A stretch of DNA of 64,000 nt. It comes from Fallopia convolvulus (Eukaryota; Streptophyta; Magnoliopsida; Caryophyllales; Polygonaceae). The translations under genes and the position numbers were made by a program. Of this stretch, positions 10,503-22,539 are shown piece after piece; the stretch's first letter is position 1; each line of letters starts with the position of its first letter. The stretch covers positions 13,460,576 to 13,524,575 of the forward strand of contig OZ024722.1 of assembly GCA_964016875.1 (NCBI GenBank), given 5' to 3'. The notes under the pieces are model-generated. The model was not told the DNA's origin. It made no database searches and was given only the letters and a program-made list of their open reading frames with translations.

Positions 10503-10846
10503 TTTATTTAAGCGATTTTCCTTTTAGTATCTCTGAAGTTTGTCTATTTCTTTTGGTGCCAAAAAAAATCATTTTTTTTTGGTACCCTCCTGGTTTTGAC
10601 AAATTCTTTCCCATAAACAAAACCTTTTAAAATTGGGATTTTATCCATTTTCTGTCCAAAAAATAAAAGGAAAAAAAAGAAGCAAAAATCCCTCCCAAAA
10701 TTTGTCCCTAATTGCAATCTGCAAACAGCCTCCACTCTCAAATCACAATCACGCAAATAGCCTCCACTCTCAAATCACAATTATACGTAGCATTAAGTAT
10801 TTTGAATCCCTAACAAACACCGAAATGCCCTCGCTTAACTTCACGA

Positions 10847-11722
10847 TGATGGTGCGCGAAATAGCGATGTGTGAACAGTGGACACGCAACACGAGGTAAA
10901 AGAAACTGGCGAGGTCCCCGAGGTCTTTTCCCCAACGATCTTTTCCATACCCATCCAAAAAAGCAAAGTCCCTTCCCCCGCGAACCTCAAGCCGCGGGAG
11001 CGAGGTCCAAACTTCGCGAAACTCACTAATAAAGGTGGTTAGGCAGCTCGCCACCAGAAATAACGAGGTCCTAACCTCGCATATCCAAAAGGTGACATTC
11101 CTACCCCGCTAACCAGTCAAAAGCCACCTAATTCCCGGCCAATGGGCCACCACCCACGTCTCGACCAATCGAATGGCCGAAACTCAGGCATCCCACATCG
11201 GAAGTTGGCAAAAACCATGGTCCTCAAACGTCTATAAATAGAAGAAGATCTCGAAGGTTGCAAGGGGTCGAAAAACATCTTGAACTCAAGAACTATCTTG
11301 TTGATTGAAGATCGACGTGTTGAGTCATCGTAAAGACCACACTACAACCAAGTGAAGCTCCACAAAAAGACTTCAAGTCGCCCAAAGAGACCTCGTCTCA
11401 GGCAGGATATCGCTCAAGCCGCTCTGCAAACTACAATATTTGTGTAAACACTCAAGTGTATAACCTCGCCTGATGGACGTCAATTCTCCATTTTTAATAA
11501 GAACAAATCTCGCTAGGAGTTTGTAAAGTGATAACCTCGCTGTAATCAAGAGGTCTTGAGGCTTTGTTAAGTAGAGACCTCGAATCTCGTGTAAAGAGAT
11601 CTAGGGCATAATCTTGTTGTAATCCCGCTCAGAAACCATAAATAAAAAGCAAGGGTTTGTCTCGTCGAATAAAAACAATCTCGTTTCTTGTCTTTAGCGT
11701 TGGTTTATTTCGATCTTCATCA
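10847..11722 (+). repeat. 5' LTR of element A, 876 bp
   Basis: Starts TGATGGTGC, ends TTCATCA, and repeats at 37775-38409 plus 41947-42191. A TATA box (TCTATAAATA) lies at 11231-11240, so transcription should start near 11265. The LTR is rich in short CCTCG/CGAGG words. Confidence 0.93.
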
Positions 11723-11739
11723 TTGGCGCCGTCTGTGGG
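11723..11739 (+). promoter_or_regulatory. primer-binding site of element A
   Basis: TTGGCGCCGTCTGTGGG begins directly after the LTR and has the form usual in Tat-type Gypsy elements. The tRNA that would pair with it was not identified. Confidence 0.75.
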
Positions 11740-11798
11740 AACCTCTTCATCCTAAGCAGTTTCCCGAAGAACAAAAACTTGGCTTTTAAATCTCAAAA

Positions 11799-12935
11799 TG
11801 GCTTGCCCAAACAACTTCATTCCCCAACACCCCGACAACATGCCCAAGACCCCGACGTGGGCCGGTGCGGAACCTCAGACAAGTTGGCCGTATGGGGCGG
11901 CTCCGAAATGGGCATATCCTAACCCGCATAATCCATACCCGTTCTAGGGGTACCCCAACCAACCCGCGGTGTCCCACCACGCCTGTCCGTACCAAGGGTA
12001 TGCAGAAGGCGGCATCCCTCCTAACCCGCAACCTTACCCGAGATATGGGCAATTTCAGCAAGGTTTCGCCCCTTCCCCCGTCCATGGATACGCCCCGCCG
12101 CTCGAGCGCGTTCCCATCCCCGGATATGGGCAACCCCATCCTGAGTATATTCCTAAGTACGTCCCCGGACATGTGCCGGGGCACGAGGATTCAACCAACG
12201 GCTCGTCCACAAAAACGCTGCCCCGGGATCATATATAGATCTCGAGGTCTCGCTCGCGACGTTCCCGGTCGCAGCGTCAAGAGATGTCTGAAACCGCGGG
12301 GAGTGTGGTGCCTGCCTTGAGGTCACGCTCACAACGCCGTCCCGCTGGGGGCGGAGGGTTTTCACCTTTCATAGACGAGATCCAGAGCACGCCGATGCCC
12401 CAAGGGCTTCCATAGGCCCCAGATGGGGTTCAATGACGGGATCGCAGACCCCGAGCAACACGAAAAGCACTTCGCAGTCCAAATGAATGTCAATTCATAC
12501 AACGACACGATTTTCTGCCGCGTCTTCCCAACCACCCCGGAGAAGGCCGCAATGACCTGGTTTATAAGCCTTAAGACCGGGTTTGTCTCCTCGTTTGCCC
12601 AGCTGTGCAATGCTTTCATCGCACACTTCAGTGGATCAAGAAAGCGCAAAAAGAATATGCACGATCTGCGCGGTATCGAGCAGGGGGAGGACGAGGCGCA
12701 GGGTTACTTTTTTACAAGGTTCACAACCGCGGTGGCAGAAATTGCGCACATAGACAAGGCGTCGGCGCGCGACACTCTCGGGAAACCTGTGTCACGGGGC
12801 GTTCAAGACTCACATTTTTCTGAAGTGCCTAGAGACGTACGACAACCTATGTGCCCGGATCACCGATCAGGTGTACGTCGAGGACGCAGCCAACCAAAGC
12901 TCTCGGCCGAGGACCGACAAGGAAATCGCGACTGA
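11799..12935 (+). pseudogene. gag of element A, disrupted
   Basis: From ATG 11799 the frame encodes a Pro/Tyr/Gly-rich N-terminal region with stops near 11945 and 12236. From 12423 the capsid-like retrotrans_gag domain is clear (MTWFISLKTGFVSSFAQL, then F-x2-HF and a GIEQGEDEAQGYF segment). At about 12780-12785 a one-base indel moves the true frame to the one read from 12871. It would have built the element's virus-like particle and is no longer functional. Confidence 0.82.
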
Positions 12936-14284
12936 GGCTAAGGGAAAGGCGAAGGTGGGTGTGCCTGCCACCAGGGACGCGTATGTGATGCAGACCCAGA
13001 ACCCCATGAACAACAACAACAACAACAACAACCGGAACAACAACAAAAACAACAACAACAATACGAGGAGAGACAATGGCGGCGGAGGTTGGAACTGCTT
13101 CATAGGCAAGCAACGAGGTTACAAGGGAAAGGGCGGCCCCCTGTACAAACGAAAAGATAAAGGCCAGGGCAACCCCGCCTCAGGAGCAAACAATGTGCCG
13201 CAGGGCCAAGGCCAAGCGAGAGCCAACAACATCGAACAGCAGGCTCCCGCGAAGCAGGAGCGATCCAGAGACACCACGACCCCCGACGGATACATCAACA
13301 CAATCTCAGGTGGTCCATCGTTGGCGGGGTCAAGCCAGTCAGAGCAAAAGAAGTACGCGAGGGCAAGCCATCATGAGCCCTCAGTGTTCAGCGTCGCGCA
13401 ATCCTCGAGATCCCACGAGGGGATGTCCTTCACCTCCGAGGACGCCGAAGGTCTCCATATGCCACACTCTGACCCTTTGGTGGTGCACGCACAGCTAGGC
13501 TCGAAGATGGTGAAGCGAGTTCTGGTGGACACGTGATCTTCCGGGGACATCATGTACTATGATGCCTTCGAACAGCTGGGTATTTCGGCAACATCCTTGA
13601 AGCCCTACTTTGGAAAGCTAACGTCCTTTTCAGGAGACGAGGTCGATGTGGCGGGCCTCATCGACCTCTGGATGACGTTCGGAGCGGGTTCGACAAGGCG
13701 GACCGAGATGGTAGAGTTCACCGTGGTGCATTTGCCCTCGGTGTATAACGTAATCATCGGGAGAGTATCCCTGATGAAGTTCCAAGTTGTGGTGTCCATC
13801 TACCACCTAAAAATGAAATTCCCAATCGAAGGTGGAGTCGGCGAGGTCAAGGGCAACCAAGAGGAGGGTCGTGTTTGTTACGCGACCTCCGCAAAACAGA
13901 AGTGTCAAGTGTTCATGGTGGATCCTGGCAGGGATGCTGATCTCGAGGTTCGGGACTTCACAGTCCCAACCTCGGAAAACGAGAGAAGAATCATCACTCC
14001 CTTCGACAACGAGGCGGAGAGGCTTTTCTTGGGCGAATGTCTTTCCGGGGAGTCAGCATTGCTGCTGGAATCCCTGCTCGCTGGCTCCCGCGACGTGTTT
14101 GCTTGGACTGCAAAATATCTTCGCGGAGTCCCGCGGACTGTGGCCCAGCATTCTTTGAACGTCGACATCATCGTTCTTCATGTGGTGCAGCAACGGAGGA
14201 AGATGAACGAGGAAAGAGCAAGCGCCGCGAATGCCGAGGTGGGGGAAGTTGCTGGCCGCGGGGTTCATCCACGAGGTTCAGTAC
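12871..14284 (+). pseudogene. gag tail, aspartic protease and start of RT of element A
   Basis: This is one frame with a single early stop. It opens with the Gag C-terminus, including a run of Asn from (AAC)n at 13009-13062 and Gly/Arg-rich RNA-binding sequence. The protease active site follows as V-L-V-D-T-stop-S-S-G-D: the Gly of the D-T-G triad has become TGA (13534-13536). Protease sequence continues from 13552. The linker DVFAWTAKYLRGVPRT and the start of RT appear near 14090-14240, where a one-base insertion shifts AAGFIHEVQY out of frame. The gene is cut at 14284 by element B, and the rest of pol is not in the window. Confidence 0.85.
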
Positions 14285-14593
14285 TGATGTCTCTCTATTT
14301 GGTGGTGTTTTCATATGTGATTTCCTTTGTAAATATGTTTCTTTTTCCCCTTTTCTTGTGCGTTTTGTTCCTTTTTAGCTTAGTTCCCGTATTTCTATGA
14401 GATTCGGAGACTACGCGCATTTTATGTGTTTTATAGGTAATTTGGCATGGATCAAGGGTCGATTTGAAGGAGGGTCGAGACATGGAGCAAAGGCCGAGCT
14501 AAAGCGGGAAAGAGAGAAGCATGCCATGAAGAAGAACAAGAGAAGCCAACAAAAAAGAAGGTGGAACGAGGTCAGGACCGAGTTGCAGCTACA

Positions 14594-14672
14594 TCGGGCC
14601 CGACTTTGAAGTCTCCAACCTCGGCCCGAGATGCACAGTAACTCGGGCCCGAGGTCCTCCGTGTCAGTCCGA
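14594..14672 (+). repeat. palindrome cluster, element B LTR, first group
   Basis: TCGGGCCCGA at 14594, TCGGCCCGA at 14621, TCGGGCCCGA at 14643 and TCAGTCCGA at 14664; starts are 27, 22 and 21 bp apart. The cluster begins 309 bp inside the LTR and precedes the TATA box. Confidence 0.85.
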
Positions 14673-15457
14673 GTCGGCCACCGAACTACTTGGGCTCCAA
14701 GGCACGAAATTGTGGACTTCCACTTTTGCCCCTCATCTAATCTATAAAAGGCCCTCTTGTCTTCTAATTTAGGGGTTCCAAAAAGGGGGTTCTCCCACAC
14801 AAGAGGGGGGTTCCAAGGGAACCAAGAGGATACTTGGAGAGCAAGGAGGAAGGAGAGGAGGAGGAAGAGAGAGAGAATCGACCAGGGAGAGGGAGATTTG
14901 ATAGGTTTGTTTGATAGATTAGCTTTGTTTTGTTTTGATCTTGTGGATTTGGAAACTTTTGGATTAGAATTTGTGGATTGCTTTTGATTTCGAATGAAAC
15001 TTTGCTTTGTTTTGAGATTGATGATGTTGATTGCTTTCCCTTTTGATTTGTTTGCTTTCTTTGTTTGCCACATGGAGTAGATCTCCTTGATCTTGGGTTA
15101 TGGGGGAAAACCCTAGATAGGTTTAGGCTAGAAACCCCAATTCCATAGCCTTGAGTGTTTGATCTAAGGAACCCACTCTACATAGAGCTACAATTCCTTG
15201 CGAAAGTCGGGAATCAAGGCTTGAGATTGGCAAAGTAGCGAAAGTGAACATGTGTCAATCTCAAGACCTTGCTTCGAAGGGGATTTCCCCAATGATCGAT
15301 GTGTAGAAGTGGTTGGAACGAGGGCGAAAGCACTCGATCCTAGTCCGATCATCACTCATTGCTTGAATTGGTATGGATAAGCCTTAATCTACTAGAGAAG
15401 GAACCCAAAAGCCCAAGATCTACTTTTAATCTTTGAAGTTCGACAAACCCAGCTACC

Positions 15458-15540
15458 TCGGGCCCGACTTACCCTACGTCGGTCCCGACTTCCTCTTGTC
15501 GCCAACCTCGGGCCCGACGTGACCTCAGTGTCGGTCCTGA
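15458..15540 (+). repeat. palindrome cluster, element B LTR, second group
   Basis: TCGGGCCCGA at 15458 pairs with TCGGTCCCGA at 15479 (21 bp apart). TCGGGCCCGA at 15508 pairs with TCGGTCCTGA at 15531 (23 bp apart). Confidence 0.85.
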
Positions 15541-15712
15541 CTGTTTTCTTTGTTTTCCTTTGTTTTATGCTCTCTTTTCTAGCTTCCTAGTATCTAGGCA
15601 CATCGATCGAGTAGACTTCCCGAGTGTTCGACACCCACCACGTACTACAACGGGGTCGGGTTATAAATTGTATCTCTAGACCCTCTCACACCGTGAGAGG
15701 CGATCAAAAAGA

Positions 15713-15730
15713 TTGGCGCCGTTGCCGGGG
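15713..15730 (+). promoter_or_regulatory. primer-binding site of element B
   Basis: TTGGCGCCGTTGCCGGGG lies six bases after the LTR end. It is the form usual in Athila-type elements. Confidence 0.8.
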
Positions 15731-15859
15731 AAGTCTAAGTGCATTGAGTGCCAATTTGGTGAGTTTCTTGTGTTTTGGTAGTGATTTGGGTGAGGGAATA
15801 GCCCAAACCCTTTGTTTGTTTTTGATTTGTTTTGGTTTGTGTTTTTGTTTCATAGGTGT

Positions 15860-18829
15860 ATGCTAGCTCGTTCCTCCCGAGGAACACTTGAGCTTGAGTT
15901 TGTGAGTGATCCGGAAAGTATTCTCAAGGAAGCCCGAAGAAGGAAAAGGATGGAGAATCAAGCTCTCCATATTGATGAAGAGTTGGCTCAACTTAGGGCC
16001 GAAATGGCTAGATTGCAACTTGAGAGGGATAATCAAGAGGAGGTGGCAAGAAGAGAACGGGAGCAACGGATGAGAGCCGAGGCTCAACTCAACGCTCTAC
16101 CCCGGAATGCACGCCAATACATGCATCCGGAGTTGAGGGTACCCGAGCCGGCTATTGTGCTTCCCGAGGTTGCCAAGAATTTTGAGATCAAGACGCAATT
16201 CATCTCCCTCATCAAGCGTGATCAATTCGAGGGTCGTCCACATGAGTGTCCCATAGAGCATGTTAAACGATTTGTGGATATGTGTGAGACGATCTCCACC
16301 GACGAGGAGACATTGGAGTATGTGCTTCTAAAGGCGTTCAAATGGTCACTTGGGGGCAAGGCCACACATTGGCTCGAGAGCCAAGCTCCTAGGTCAATCA
16401 CAACTTGGAAGACACTCTATGACGCTTTCTTGATGAAGTTCTTCCCGCCCTCAAAGACAACCGAGTTAAGAAGGAAGATTGCAAGCTTTCAACAAGGTCC
16501 GAATGAGCCCCTCTTCGAAGCATGGGACCGTTTTAAGGAGATGTTGCGCCAATGTCCTACTCATGGCCAATAACCATATGTACTTCAAGACATCTTTTTC
16601 CAAGGCATCAATCCGGTAACGAAGGACAATCTCAATCTCCACACCGATTGTGGGTTCATAGACTTGACACCGGATCAAGCTTGGGAGCTACTTGACAAGC
16701 TATCCGATTATGAGGCCATGTATGGGGTGAGTCAAGCTAGCAAAGAGGTGAAAGTTCAAGGTGAAGGTGCAAGGAAGTTATATGATCCAAAGGGAGAAGA
16801 CATTGATAGGGATGTGAAGCTCCAATTCCTTGAAGGTGAAGTGAGCAAGCTTAAGAGGCAAGTCCACTACTACAAGCAAAATGCTAGAGCTTGTGAGGAG
16901 TGTGGATCCTTTGCACATGCTACACAAGTTTGTCCGAATGAGATCCAAGTACGCTTGGCCGAGCGAATTGAGGAGGCAAACTATGTTCGAGGAAATTTCG
17001 GTGGAAGAGGCAATTTCAACAATGGTGGCAATGGCCGGTGGAACAACGGTCAAGCTCAAGGCTACAACAACAACTTCAACCAAAACGAGCCAAGGGCGCC
17101 ACCACCACCATATAGACCACCGGGATTCAATGAGTTACAAACATTTGCTCAAGAGATGAGAGATGGGTTCAAGGAGATGAGGACCCAATTCAATGAGTTT
17201 GGTGCATGGAGGAGGCAAGTCGACAATCAATTTGCCCAAATTACGACTCAAGCCCCGAGAGAGAATGGGAGACTTCCGGGCCGACCCGAGGAGAATCCTC
17301 GAGCTCAAAACAATCAAAATGAAGTCCGGGCAATTGGATTGAGAAGTGGCCGAAACTTACCCGAGCCACACGTGCCTAAGAAGAATGAAGAGAGTCGGAC
17401 CAACTCACCCAGCAAGTCGGGTCCGACATTCCCCGAAGTCGACCCAGCAAGAAGATCGACTCCTTCACCACGGACCGAGGTCGAGAGCAACTCGGGACCG
17501 ACGTACACAGACCTCGATCCAACTCCTCTGCCTCGGACCGAGAGTCACAACATCGGGCCCGACATGGTGCCCAAGTCGGTCCAACCAGGAAATGTTGCAA
17601 GTGAAGTAGGGAAGTCCAAGGAGGTTGATCCAAGCAAGATTCAAGGTGCAACGATTCTTCCATATCCCTCAAAGAAGCCGAAAGATGTTGTTGAGAACAA
17701 GTTCAAGAGGTTTCTCAAACTCTTGCAAGGCTTGAACATCTCTATCCCGTTCACCGATGCATTGAGTGAGATGCCATCTTATGCCAAGTTTTTAAAGGAG
17801 ATTTTGAGCAAGAAGAGGTCCATAGTGGAAATGCAAGATGAGGTCAAGACCTTGGAGTTACCGCAAAAGCTAGGAGATCCCGGTCGCTTTGCTATAACCA
17901 TTGGTGTGGGGTCTCAAAATTTCCAAGCCTTATGTGACCTTGGGGCAAGTGTTTCGGTGATGCCCGCTAGCATTTGGAGAAGAGCAAATTTGGGTGAAAT
18001 GGAGCCGGCCGATATGTCCCTAACTATGGCCGACGGTTCCATCATCAAGGCTAAGGGAATATTGGATGACGTTCCGGTGCGAGTTGGAAAGTATTTTGTC
18101 CCCGATGATTTCGTGATCTTGGACATGCACGAGGACCCCTTGGTCCCAATAATCTTAAAAAGACCATTCTTAGCTACGGCGGGGGCAAGGTTTGATGTCA
18201 AAAACGGCAAGGTTTCCTTTGAGATTGGTGAAGAAAAGGTCGATTTTCACTTCAACAAGGCCTTGAATGAGCCGGACGCCTTGGCTATCCTCAAACTTGA
18301 AGAAAGTGCTAAGAGAAAAGGTGAAGAAGTGGAAGTTGCTAGAGAGGTCGTTGTGTTGAGAAGTGATGAAGGGTTCAATAAACAAATACAAGCAAGGGAG
18401 TTGTTGGAGCAAATTGAGGATCAAGATGAGTCAAGGATCAATGCTAGCCCAAGGAGAAATGAAGAGTACCCTTACTTATATCCTTTTGATGTTGGTGATG
18501 ACCACAATTCTTCCCAAACTTTTGATTCCTACATTTGTTTAAGTGATTTGAAAGATGACTTAGGAGACTCCTACATTTGCCTTAGTGACTTGAAAGATGA
18601 ATTGGTAGAATCTCCTAGGAATTCTTTGGATAACTTTGGTGTAGGAAAAGAGGAACATGATGGAGCAAGTAAGGAGAAGAAATCTCATCCGTTGGAGGAG
18701 TATGATGAGAGAGGCCCGAGACCGGATAGCCATGCCTATATAGACCATCGTTGGTGGTTTTATGGGTATGAAGGCAATGGGAATGGGCATAACAATGGCG
18801 AGCAATTCACCGTGTTTCACCCGCCATAA
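15860..18829 (+). pseudogene. Athila-like Gag plus aspartic protease, one premature stop
   Basis: A 990-codon frame is broken only by TAA at 16571-16573 (one change from CAA). ATG 15860 is chosen because codons upstream are low-complexity leader. Order: an Arg/Glu-rich coiled coil; the Gag core (FEGRPHECPIEHVKRFVDMC, then EAWDRFKEMLRQCPTHG); after the stop, the rest of Gag with a CCHC zinc knuckle (C-x2-C-x4-H-x4-C at 16892-16933); a Gly/Asn-rich region; a charged linker containing the family palindrome at 17553; and a retropepsin domain with D-L-G-A-S (17936) and later I-L-K-R-P-F. The C-terminus has a doubled DSYICLSDLKD. The frame ends where RT would begin, so the element never encoded its own polymerase or lost it cleanly. 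Confidence 0.88.
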
Positions 18830-21128
18830 GGTTGAGGTTAGGAAGTCAAGCTAGTGACTCTAAACGAGCGCTTCTCAGGAGGCAACCCGAGCTAGTAGCT
18901 TTCTTTTTGTAATTTTAGTTTGATTTTTCTTAGTTTAGCCTAGCTTTTCCCTAACCAATCTCTATCTAGTGCTTTGTGGATTTATGGTGTCGTGCATTCT
19001 TCAAAGTTGTGTAGGATTTGAGGTGAAATATTTAAATGGAAATATGGGAAAGAAGTTGCAAGAGGATGGAGTAAAATTGGTGACCCGAATACTCCCACAT
19101 CGAGCCCAGGAAAGTCGGGCCCGACATAGGGACGTCGGTCCATGAAGTCGGTCCAACTCGATTTGACTAGTTGGAATGCCAATTTTGCCCTTGACCTAAT
19201 TTGTCTTTTTTCCCCCATTAAATACTATCCCCCACCTACCTATCATCTTCATATCAACCACCATTCCCAAAATACAACCCCTCTTTCTCAAAAATTCTCA
19301 AAGTCGGCCGCCCCCTCCCCTTCCATACTCGATCCAAAGAGGCAAAGCAAGGCTCCAAAGAGGACGTAGACGTGACAACCCCTTCGATTGATCCTATACA
19401 TGCCATTGAAGAATAAGAAATTGTGAGCTTTTCATACTCTTCTCTCTTGCTTTTAAGTTTTGATTTCCTTGTTTGATGGGGACATCAAAATTTTAAGTAT
19501 GGGGTGGGGGTAAGTGTGTTCATGATTTCACTTGTTTATGTTTGTTTATTATTTTGAGGATATTTAGTTTGTGTTTCTAGTTTGTGTTTGGGATGTTTGC
19601 TTCTTGGTTTGTGGTTTGATGAAAAACATGAATGATTAATTTGGTCTTGAATGGATGAGTTTTTGGTTTTAGAGAAATTTTTGCAAAAAATCCATAAAAA
19701 TTGAAAAATTGTGTTGAAAACAACAAAAAGATTTTGTGTTTTGTAGGTTTTGGACTAGAAATTCCCATCTTAGATTGCCACAATAAAAGCTAATGATGAT
19801 GTGAGCATGTAAATTCCTTTGCATATTTTTGGATAGTTTAGCCTCTTAAATGATGTTGCTTTTGATGTGATCATGATATCTTGCTTGTTTTATTGAACAT
19901 GTGAGTTCTAGGATGAGTTCTTATGCAACTAAGTATGAGTAACCCTTGTGAGATTGATTTTTGGCCATTTTAGGGATGCTTGTTCATATTTGCATATCCC
20001 TCATTTTTCTTGTGTGATTAGCTCATTCATGCTTAGTAAAACTTGCTATTGCGGTGTTTATCTATTTTCCAAGACCGTCATGAGATTTGTCCTAGCATTG
20101 TCACATTGATTTTGAACTTTGTTCTTTTAGTCACATAAATGTTCCATATCCTACCATGAAGATAATCCTTTGTTTGTAGCCCCGTTCTAGCCTAAGCCTT
20201 TATTTGAAACTCCTCAAAAATATTATTCCTAGCCTTATATGACTTGACCCTTATGGGATTGGACTTTAGAAGAGAGGTTTGGATTGTATTTGAAGAGTTG
20301 AGATTCTCTTGGGTTTAAGGGCAAAAGAATGGTGTTATGAATCATGTGGGTAGTGCATCTTTGTTGTACAAAAATGAAAAAAGAGACAAAGAAAGAAAGA
20401 AAAAATGTTGGAAATGTAAAGTGGAATAAAGCAAAGAGCTTAAGTGAAGAAAATGGTCCGACCGAGTTACAAGAAACATCGGGCCCGATGTCATAAGAAA
20501 GTCGGTCCAAATGTAGAAAGTGTTGAAAATCCAACAAAAAGCATAAGAGCAAAGATGAAGTGGAATGTTAAGTGAAATTTTGGGTTGAAAGGAAAATGTT
20601 AAGTCTTTTGGGTGAGTGTGAAAGTAATTGTGGAATTTTGGTGAAGTTGGTGAGAGTTTAGGTTGTTCAATCCCCATTGAAAGCACCACGAGACCAAATA
20701 ATTCCCACCTTGAGAAATACCAAAAGCCCCATTACAACCAGGCCGAATGGAACCTCTTTGAGGACCTCCATTGAGCCAAGTTCGAAATTCTTTGTGTACT
20801 TTGCATTAGGCATCTCTAGGTGGAGGAATTGGTGATATTAGCTTCAATAGTAAAGTCCTTACTTGCATGATTTTTGAGTTTGAGTGTTCATTGCTAAACC
20901 CAAACACATGATGAGTGATACACATTCACATATCCCTAAAGTGAGGCTTAGTTGCATTGACTTTATTCCTTGGAACACTTAATCATGTGTGATGATGTAA
21001 TCTTGCTTGAATATCGATCACTTGTGCTTAAAATGTGTTTTCATACGAGGTTTTACTTGAAGATTATGTTTCGGTCTTGCTTACATTGTTATTGCTTGAG
21101 GACAAGCAAGTTTAAGTATGGGGTATTT
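18830..21128 (+). other. non-coding 3' half of element B
   Basis: Follows the gag-protease stop. It has the GGAGGCAACCCG motif near 18879, also seen at 30596 in C2. A short ORF1-like beginning ends at once near 19370 (PKRQSKAPKRT). Palindrome pairs lie at 19115/19135 and 20479/20502. The word AAGTATGGGGT occurs at 19495 and again in the polypurine tract at 21114-21124, just before the 3' LTR. No intact protein is encoded. Confidence 0.7.
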
Positions 21129-21517
21129 TGATGTCTCTCTATTTGGTGGTGTTTTCATATGTGATTTCCTTTGTAAATATGTTTCTTTTTCCCCTTTTCT
21201 TGTGCGTTTTGTTCCTTTTTAGCTTAGTTCTCGTATTTCTATGAGATTCGGAGACTACGCGCATTTTATGTGTTTTATAGGTAATTTGGCATGGATCAAG
21301 GGTCGATTTGAAGGAGGGTCGAGACATGGAGCAAAGGCCGAGCTAAAGCGGGAAAGAGAGAAGCATGCCATGAAGAAGAACAAGAGAAGCCAACAAAGAA
21401 GAAGGTGGAACGAGGTCAGGACCGAGTTGCAGCTACATCGGGCCCGACTTTGAAGTCTCCAACCTCGGACCGAGATGCACAGTAACTCGGGCCCGAGGTC
21501 CTCCGTGTCGGACCGAG
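21129..21517 (+). repeat. 3' LTR of element B, truncated
   Basis: Matches the first 389 bp of the LTR at 14285 with five substitutions (by eye). It stops abruptly at 21517, where sequence of element C1 begins; the other 1033 bp are missing. Confidence 0.92.
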
Positions 21518-21541
21518 ATTACACAAGAAGGCTATGGTGGC

Positions 21542-21572
21542 TCGTTAACGACCCACCCAGGGTCGTTAACGA
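21542..21572 (+). repeat. paired palindrome TCGTTAACGA, C1 leader
   Basis: Exact copies at 21542 and 21563, starts 21 bp apart. A single copy follows at 21825 and another pair at 22342/22363, again 21 bp apart. Confidence 0.9.
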
Positions 21573-22539
21573 CCCGGTTTGGCGAACCGGTTCGGGCAGG
21601 TAAGTTTTTCTAACCCTAATCTATCTTCTATCTTCTACCCTATTTCTTACCCCCCCAGCCGCCACTACCTACCCTCTTTCCTAATTCTACCCCCTTCTAT
21701 TTAACCCTTCCCAAGCCCTCAAAAATCCTACCCACAATCTCAAACTTCAAATCCCTCAAATCTTCCACCAAATACTCTCACCACCGATCGGAATCCTTCA
21801 CTCCACCGACCACTGGAGACACCGTCGTTAACGAAGTCCGGAATACCCATTTTCCCACCGACGAGTCCCAAGCTTGTTAACCACCCAATTCCGACCTCTT
21901 GTTCTTCAAATTCTCGATTCTCCGGTATGATTTCTAAACCCTAACTCGAGATTGCATGATTCTTGGTTTATAGGGTAGAAATTTCATGTCTTGAATTGTG
22001 TTTATAGAGAAGACCGATTTGCATGTTTAGATTTTGCTCATGAATTATGGTTGTGCTTAGTTGGTTCTCAATCTAGGAAAGATTCTTCATGCTAGATTCT
22101 CCATTGCAAAAATTTGATTTAGAAAAGCATGAATTTTTCTTGTTCTAGGTATTGAGTTTGATTTTCACCATATTAATTTTGGGCAAACCTAGCATGTTCG
22201 GGATGGGTAATTAAGCAAGTATGGGGTGCATAAACCCGATTGTGTGTCTAGTGGAGGAGTATAGAGGATTGCATGCTCGATTGTTGGCTGGATTTTTAAA
22301 GTTGATGACATTCGGAAATCTGTGAATTGGCTCCTGGTAGCTCGTTAACGACCCACCCAGGTTCGTTAACGACCCTGCGTAAGCATCGCCGATTCTACAC
22401 TAGTCCAGATTCTTTAACAACCCAATTGGGTAGTTGGCGAATTATTCCGAGGTTATTTTGAGACCAAGTATGGGGTCTCTTACCTATCTATTTTGAGTGG
22501 ATCTTATCTTGGAAAATTCTTGATTGTTTTGTAGATCTC

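Larger units (their letters stand above)
14285..15706 (+). repeat. 5' LTR of element B, 1422 bp
   Basis: Begins TGATGTCTCTC and ends GCGATCA, just before the PBS. A TATA box (CTATAAAA, 14743-14750) precedes a likely start in 14770-14780. Two groups of palindromes based on TCGGGCCCGA lie at 14594-14672 and 15458-15540. Confidence 0.9.
14285..21517 (+). mobile_element. Athila-like Gypsy element B, gag-protease only, 3' LTR truncated
   Basis: 5' LTR 14285-15706, PBS 15713-15730, gag-protease 15860-18829, a long non-coding part 18830-21128, and the first 389 bp of the 3' LTR (21129-21517). There is no RT, RNase H or integrase sequence. By eye the two LTR copies differ at five of 389 positions, so insertion was recent. 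The expected duplication AGTAC at its right border is not found, consistent with a deletion there. Confidence 0.88.

Noticed and set aside
12847..13113. Val/Leu-rich minus-strand frames resembling membrane proteins
   Set aside because: They are the reverse of the (AAC)n Asn-coding tract in gag.
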